Positions 21,477 to 25,803 of a stretch of 25,803 nt of DNA are shown piece by piece (the stretch's first letter is position 1; each line of letters opens with the position of its first letter). The notes beneath the pieces were generated by a model. The model did no database searches, was not told the DNA's origin, and was given only the letters and a program-made list of their open reading frames with translations. The position numbers and the translations under genes are program-made. This stretch comes from GCA-001735895 sp964488685 (lineage in GTDB: Bacteria; Pseudomonadota; Gammaproteobacteria; GCA-001735895): contig CAZAVY010000044.1 of assembly GCA_964488685.1 (NCBI GenBank), positions 1 through 25,803 on the forward strand. The letters run 5' to 3'.

Positions 21477-22391
21477 GTGAATATTCTCTTTCTTTCATCT
21501 AACAAAGGCAAAATTTGCGGGTTGAACCTGGCAAAGCCGTTACACCTGTTGTCCACGATCACAATGGTGGGCCTGGTGATGGTGGGCTCGGTATATTTCG
21601 GATACAAGCTGAACCCCAATCAGGACAATCGTGCTTTGATCGACGATTGGCAGGCGAATGTGCATCGTCAACAAATGCAACTAACGCATATCCGGGCTGA
21701 AGCGGATGCGAATATCGATGCGCTTTCGTCGCGCATAGGCCTGTTACAGGCGCATGTCATGCGACTGGACGCACTGGGACGCAAACTGGTGCATATGGCC
21801 AATATCGACACCAACGAATTTGATTTTGACAGTACCCCTGCTGTGGGTGGACCGGAAACCGTATCAAACCAGGTTTTCGAACTGGATGAGTTATCGCAGG
21901 CGATCGATCAACTTCGCCTGGAACTTGAAGATCGCGAAAATCAGCTCGTGGTTATGGAGAACATGGTGTTGAATGAAAACCTGCAGAAAGAGGTGCAACC
22001 CAGCGGTCGACCCATCATCAGGGGATGGCTGTCATCCTATTTCGGAATGCGCACCCACCCGATTTCCGGCCGACGGGAAATGCACAAGGGCATCGATTTT
22101 GCGGGCAAACTGGGAGGCCCGGTGATAGCGGTTGCCAAGGGCGTTGTTACCTATGCGGGTAAGCGTTACAACTATGGTAAACTGATTGAAATTGCACATG
22201 GCAATGGCTACACCACCCGCTACGCTCACAATTCCCGTTTACTGGTTTCAGTGGGCGATACCGTTGCAAAAGGTTTTCAAATTGCCGAGATAGGCTCTTC
22301 GGGTCGTTCCACCGGTCCGCATGTTCATTTCGAAGTGCTCAAGAATGGGCGAGAAATAAATCCCGTGCGATTTATTCGTGCAGCGAATTGA
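21477..22391 (+). CDS. M23-family (LytM-type) metallopeptidase, membrane-anchored
   Basis: A 304-residue protein with a short N-terminus, one membrane helix (PLHLLSTITMVGLVMVGSVYFGY), a coiled-coil stretch (about residues 60-180, with heptad-like leucines) and a C-terminal M23 domain. Zinc and catalytic residues are present: HKGIDF (HxxxD), YAH and HVHFE (HxH). It therefore looks catalytically competent, unlike EnvC-type activators. It probably cuts peptidoglycan cross-links in the periplasm. Start: the GTG at 21477 (MNILFLSSNKG) is preferred. The frame is open upstream to 21417, but this would overlap lpxC by about 50 bp. It occupies the lpxC-secA gap where E. coli has secM; I recall similar peptidase genes here in other gammaproteobacteria. 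Confidence 0.9.
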   Translation: MNILFLSSNKGKICGLNLAKPLHLLSTITMVGLVMVGSVYFGYKLNPNQDNRALIDDWQANVHRQQMQLTHIRAEADANIDALSSRIGLLQAHVMRLDALGRKLVHMANIDTNEFDFDSTPAVGGPETVSNQVFELDELSQAIDQLRLELEDRENQLVVMENMVLNENLQKEVQPSGRPIIRGWLSSYFGMRTHPISGRREMHKGIDFAGKLGGPVIAVAKGVVTYAGKRYNYGKLIEIAHGNGYTTRYAHNSRLLVSVGDTVAKGFQIAEIGSSGRSTGPHVHFEVLKNGREINPVRFIRAAN

Positions 22392-22419
22392 ACGGAGATA
22401 GCGTTTTTCCGTCTTCCTG

Positions 22420-22435
22420 CTTGAAACTTTTCAAG
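22420..22435. repeat. 16-bp palindrome upstream of secA
   Basis: CTTGAAACTTTTCAAG: seven perfect pairs around a CT centre, 41 bp before the secA ATG. An adjacent short inverted pair (ACGGA at 22392-22396 with TCCGT at about 22408-22412) could form a second hairpin. No SecM-like arrest ORF is seen here. It might be an operator or an mRNA hairpin. Confidence 0.35.
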
Positions 22436-22476
22436 TAAACTCCACCTCTGATAGCAAGTTCTGTTAAAGCAGTCGT

Positions 22477-25173
22477 ATGATGTTGTCAAAAATTACAAGA
22501 AAGTTGTTCGGCAGCCGCAATGACCGAATAGTCAAACAGCTCATGCAACGTGTTACCAGGATTAACCAGTTCGAGCCGGAAATGCAGGCGCTCGACGATA
22601 CCCGGCTAAAACAAAAAACTACGGCATTTCAACAACGATTCACGGATGGGGAAACGCTAGAGCAATTACTCGACGAGGCTTTTGCGGTTTGTCGCGAGGC
22701 CTCGGTGCGCGCATTGGGGTTGCGGCATTATGACGTGCAACTGATAGGCGGCATGATTTTGCACAATAACCAGATTACTGAAATGCGTACCGGTGAAGGC
22801 AAAACCCTGGTTGCAACCTTACCCGCGTATCTAAATGCAATCAGTGGTATGGGGGTCCATATAGTGACGGTTAACGACTACCTGGCCGAGCGCGATTCGG
22901 AATGGATGGGGCAGATCTACAATTTTCTGGGTTTAAGTGTTGGCGTCGTATTGAGTACCATGGATTATACCGCTAAACGCGAATCCTATGGCGCGGATAT
23001 CACCTATGGCACCAATAATCAGTTCGGTTTCGATTACATGCACGACAATCTGTGTTTCGCCCTGGAAGAGCGCGTACAACGCGGGTTGAATTATGCGATT
23101 GTCGACGAGGTTGACTCAATTTTGATCGACGAGGCGCGTACCCCGTTGATCATTTCCGGCCAGGCCAGCGACAGTTCCGATTTATACTCCAGCATCAACA
23201 GCATTATTCCCGGTCTGGTCAAGGTCGAGATCGAAGACGGGCCGGGTGACTACAGCGTAGATGAAAAATCCAAGCAGGCCTTTTTGAGCGAGTCGGGACA
23301 CGACACCGCGGAACAGTTGATGACCAAAGCCGGCCTGTTGCAACAGGATGAGAGTCTTTACGATGCGGCGAACATTGCCCTGGTTCATCATTTGAATGCG
23401 GCACTTAGGGCGCATTCGATTTATAAACTGGATGTCGATTATATCGTGCAAGACGGTTCGATTGTGATCGTCGACGAATTTACCGGACGCACCATGCCGG
23501 GTCGACGCTGGTCCGAAGGTCTGCACCAGGCGATCGAAGCCAAGGAAGGGGTGAGTATTCAACACGAAAATCAGACCATCGCTTCGATTACGTTTCAGAA
23601 TTACTTCAGGCTTTACAGCAAACTTTCCGGTATGACTGGCACTGCCGATACCGAGGCTTTCGAATTTCAGCAAATATATGGCCTGGAAGTTCTGGTGGTA
23701 CCGACCAATCAACTCATGATTCGTGACGATCAGGGTGATCTTATCTATCTGACGGTCGGTGAAAAATACGACTCCATCATCGAGGATATCCGCGAATGCG
23801 TCAGGCAGGGACAACCGGTTCTGGTCGGCACCACCTCGGTTGAGACTTCCGAGTACCTGTCGGGGCTACTCGACAAGGTCAAAATCAAGCATCAAATCCT
23901 GAACGCCAAACAACATCAGCGAGAGGCCAAAATTATTGCCGATGCCGGAATGCCCGGTACCGTTACCATCGCCACCAATATGGCAGGCCGTGGTACTGAC
24001 ATCGTCCTCGGGGGAAATCTTGAGGTGGAATTGAAGGAAATTCCTGAAGATAACCAGGAACAACGTAGTCAAATGACCGCGCAGTGGCAACAACGTCATG
24101 ACGCAGTGATTCAAGCCGGGGGCCTGCATATTATCGGTACCGAACGTCATGAATCTCGGCGTATTGACAATCAGCTAAGAGGTCGTTCAGGGCGTCAGGG
24201 TGACCCGGGTTCTTCCCGTTTTTACCTGTCGATGGAAGACAGCCTGATGCGTATTTTTGCCTCCGAAAAGGTTGCGGGGTTGATGCAGAAGCTGGGTATG
24301 GAAGAGGGAGAAGCGATTGAGCATCCCTGGGTTAGTCGCGCGATCGAAAATGCACAACGCAAGGTCGAAGCCCATAACTTCGATATCCGTAAACAATTAC
24401 TGCAATACGATGATGTCGCGAACGACCAGCGCAAGGTTATTTACCAGCAACGTGATGATTTGTTACATAGTGAAAGTATCACCGAGGCGATCGCAAACAT
24501 GCGTAAGGATGTACTGCAGGGCATACTGCGTGCGCATGTGCCGGTGAATTCAATTGATGAACAATGGGATATTGCGGGTTTGGAGTTGATACTGGTAAAT
24601 GAATTTGGCGTTGAACTATCGATTCAGTCCTGGCTGGACGAGGCTGAACAGATTGCCGATGAAGATATCTACGATAGAATTCTGAAAATTTTCCAGCAAA
24701 ATTATCAACAAAAATCAGAGTTGCTTGGCGACGAACTGCTGGTGCGTCTGGAAAAAGAAATTACGTTGATGATTCTCGACCGTCACTGGAAGGATCATCT
24801 GGCCGCCATGGACTATTTGCGCCAGGGCATCGGTTTGCGTGGTTATGCGCAAAAAAATCCGGTACAGGAATTCAAACGTGAATCTTTTGAAATGTTTACC
24901 GGTATGCTGGACAGTATCAATTACGAGGTCGTCCAGGCCTTGACCCGGGTACAGATTCGCGGTGAGGAACAGGTTGAAGCGCTGGAGCAAAGCCGTCAAC
25001 CCGATCAGGATATCAAAATGGAACATGCAAGTGCGGAGAATCTTTTAGATGTCGAACAGCAAAGGGACCCACAACATCAACCCTACGTACGTAAACAGCC
25101 CAAGCTGGGACGTAACAAGCCTTGTTGGTGCGGTTCCGGTAAAAAGTTCAAACAGTGCCACGGCAAACTGTAG
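22477..25173 (+). CDS. secA: Protein translocase motor ATPase SecA
   Basis: Cytoplasmic and peripheral-membrane ATPase that drives preproteins through SecYEG. It has 898 residues, normal length. Visible parts are Walker A MRTGEGKTL, VNDYLAERDSEWM, the DEVD box in IVDEVDSILIDEARTPLI, the preprotein cross-linking domain (about 225-370), IVDEFTGRTMPGRRWS, the second nucleotide fold (VGTTSVETSE, TIATNMAGRGTDI, IIGTERHESRRIDNQLRGR), the helical scaffold, and the C-terminal zinc site CWCGSGKKFKQCHGKL that binds SecB. Two ATGs are adjacent (22477 and 22480) and either could be used; the ribosome site is weak. argJ starts 12 bp after the stop. Confidence 0.98.
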   Translation: MMLSKITRKLFGSRNDRIVKQLMQRVTRINQFEPEMQALDDTRLKQKTTAFQQRFTDGETLEQLLDEAFAVCREASVRALGLRHYDVQLIGGMILHNNQITEMRTGEGKTLVATLPAYLNAISGMGVHIVTVNDYLAERDSEWMGQIYNFLGLSVGVVLSTMDYTAKRESYGADITYGTNNQFGFDYMHDNLCFALEERVQRGLNYAIVDEVDSILIDEARTPLIISGQASDSSDLYSSINSIIPGLVKVEIEDGPGDYSVDEKSKQAFLSESGHDTAEQLMTKAGLLQQDESLYDAANIALVHHLNAALRAHSIYKLDVDYIVQDGSIVIVDEFTGRTMPGRRWSEGLHQAIEAKEGVSIQHENQTIASITFQNYFRLYSKLSGMTGTADTEAFEFQQIYGLEVLVVPTNQLMIRDDQGDLIYLTVGEKYDSIIEDIRECVRQGQPVLVGTTSVETSEYLSGLLDKVKIKHQILNAKQHQREAKIIADAGMPGTVTIATNMAGRGTDIVLGGNLEVELKEIPEDNQEQRSQMTAQWQQRHDAVIQAGGLHIIGTERHESRRIDNQLRGRSGRQGDPGSSRFYLSMEDSLMRIFASEKVAGLMQKLGMEEGEAIEHPWVSRAIENAQRKVEAHNFDIRKQLLQYDDVANDQRKVIYQQRDDLLHSESITEAIANMRKDVLQGILRAHVPVNSIDEQWDIAGLELILVNEFGVELSIQSWLDEAEQIADEDIYDRILKIFQQNYQQKSELLGDELLVRLEKEITLMILDRHWKDHLAAMDYLRQGIGLRGYAQKNPVQEFKRESFEMFTGMLDSINYEVVQALTRVQIRGEEQVEALEQSRQPDQDIKMEHASAENLLDVEQQRDPQHQPYVRKQPKLGRNKPCWCGSGKKFKQCHGKL

Positions 25174-25185
25174 AAGGCCTCGCTC

Positions 25186-25803
25186 ATGGCGGTAGGACTT
25201 AAGGCTCCGGGTAAACTGCATCCGGTTCAAGGCATTCGGGTTAGCGCGATTCATTGTGGTATCAAGCCGCATAGCGCAGCAAAAGATTTGACCTTGATCG
25301 AAATCCCCCAGGGCTCCAGCGTTGCGGCAATATTTACCCGAAATCGTTTTTGCGCGGCGCCGGTGATTGTTGCACGCGAACATCTCGCACGCTGCCCGGG
25401 ATCTCGCTACCTGTTGATAAACTCGGGTAACGCAAATGCTGGCACCGGTGAGGCCGGTATCGATGCGGCAAGAAGCAGCTGCGCCGTTGTTGCCGGGCTT
25501 GCGAAGGTCAGCCCCGAATCCGTGTTGCCATTTTCAACCGGCGTGATTGCAACGCCTTTGGCGCATGAGAAAATAAGCCGGGCGATTCCTGCTTTGTACG
25601 CAAGGCTGCAGCCCGATAACTGGTTGCCGGCAGCCGAAGGAATCATGACCACCGATACACTGCCAAAAGCCTTTAGCCGGCAACTCCTGGTCGATGATCG
25701 AAAGATTTCAATTACCGGCATATCCAAAGGTTCGGGAATGATCAAGCCGGATATGGCAACCATGTTGAGTTTTATCGCCACCGACGCCGCGATCGAAACG
25801 CTT
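25186..25803 (+). CDS. argJ: Bifunctional glutamate N-acetyltransferase / amino-acid acetyltransferase, 5' part
   Basis: The gene runs off the right edge after 206 codons. Family enzymes transfer acetyl from N-acetylornithine to glutamate, and some also use acetyl-CoA, in arginine biosynthesis. Motifs are IFTRNRFCAAPV, NSGNANAGTG (79-88), STGVIATPL, GIMTTDT and KGSGMIKPDMATML. The last holds the self-cleavage site between alanine 191 and threonine 192, where threonine becomes the nucleophile of the beta chain. The ATG at 25186 has AAGG eight bases upstream and lies 12 bp after secA; secA-argJ adjacency is also known in Pseudomonas. Confidence 0.95.
   Translation, partial: MAVGLKAPGKLHPVQGIRVSAIHCGIKPHSAAKDLTLIEIPQGSSVAAIFTRNRFCAAPVIVAREHLARCPGSRYLLINSGNANAGTGEAGIDAARSSCAVVAGLAKVSPESVLPFSTGVIATPLAHEKISRAIPALYARLQPDNWLPAAEGIMTTDTLPKAFSRQLLVDDRKISITGISKGSGMIKPDMATMLSFIATDAAIETL

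Noticed and set aside
23182..23814. Minus-strand open frame of 210 codons inside secA
   Set aside because: It lies wholly antisense to a strongly conserved SecA segment, with no ribosome site or recognisable domain; a codon-bias shadow.
1..25803. CRISPR arrays, tRNA/rRNA genes, prophage or toxin-antitoxin loci
   Set aside because: No regularly spaced repeats, no tRNA-like cloverleaf or rRNA segments and no phage or toxin genes were seen on reading through; a formal scan was not possible.

Overview
The window is about 25.8 kb of a gammaproteobacterial chromosome. This placement rests on the mltD / yafS-like / rnhA / dnaQ block, the ffs-dnaX-ybaB-recR block, the rsgA-orn-motAB neighbourhood (an order I recall from Pseudomonas), the lpxC-M23-secA-argJ block, and an LpxC that follows the E. 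coli sequence closely. I do not recognise the genus. Almost all sequence is coding and most genes are housekeeping. The interest lies at the left end, at small sites inside ordinary genes, and in a few block junctions.

Layout. (1) 1-5503: distal end of a respiratory complex I operon, with nuoL (5' end outside the window), nuoM, and a second nuoM, each overlapping the next by 3-4 bp. Two NuoM paralogues next to a NuoL with a lengthened C-terminal lateral-helix region match the described '2M' type of complex I, which carries a fourth antiporter-like pumping subunit. nuoN, expected next, is absent. The last gene runs into a decayed sequence resembling an IS91-type transposase N-terminus, so the operon end looks broken. 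(2) 5504-5869: about 366 bp without an intact gene. (3) 5870-8881, minus strand: mltD followed by a protein with two cyclic-nucleotide-binding domains and a rhodanese domain. (4) 8946-11156, plus strand: yafS-like methyltransferase, a 160-bp MITE-like inverted-repeat element inserted exactly at its stop codon, then rnhA and dnaQ. (5) smpB (minus), then the 4.5S RNA gene ffs, dnaX with an A9G slippage site, ybaB, an unannotated-looking 56-codon ORF, recR and hinT. (6) rsgA and an M48 peptidase (minus), divergent from orn (plus). (7) motA, motB and a PilZ-domain gene, a flagellar stator cassette with a likely c-di-GMP-responsive partner and a sigma-28-like promoter. (8) lpxC, an M23 peptidase gene, secA and the 5' part of argJ. 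ftsZ, the usual upstream neighbour of lpxC, is missing and the motility cassette takes its place.

How the parts work together. The left end serves energy conservation. mltD, the M23 peptidase and lpxC serve the cell envelope. rnhA/dnaQ/dnaX/ybaB/recR serve replication and repair. smpB, ffs, rsgA, orn and secA serve RNA, ribosome and protein-export housekeeping. motAB-pilZ links the stator to c-di-GMP. The candidate for an unusual system is the 2M complex I with a tandemly repeated lateral-helix extension in NuoL. The smaller sites most worth checking are the dnaX slippage site, the PilZ gene with a TTG start inside motB, the recR-coupled small ORF and the MITE.
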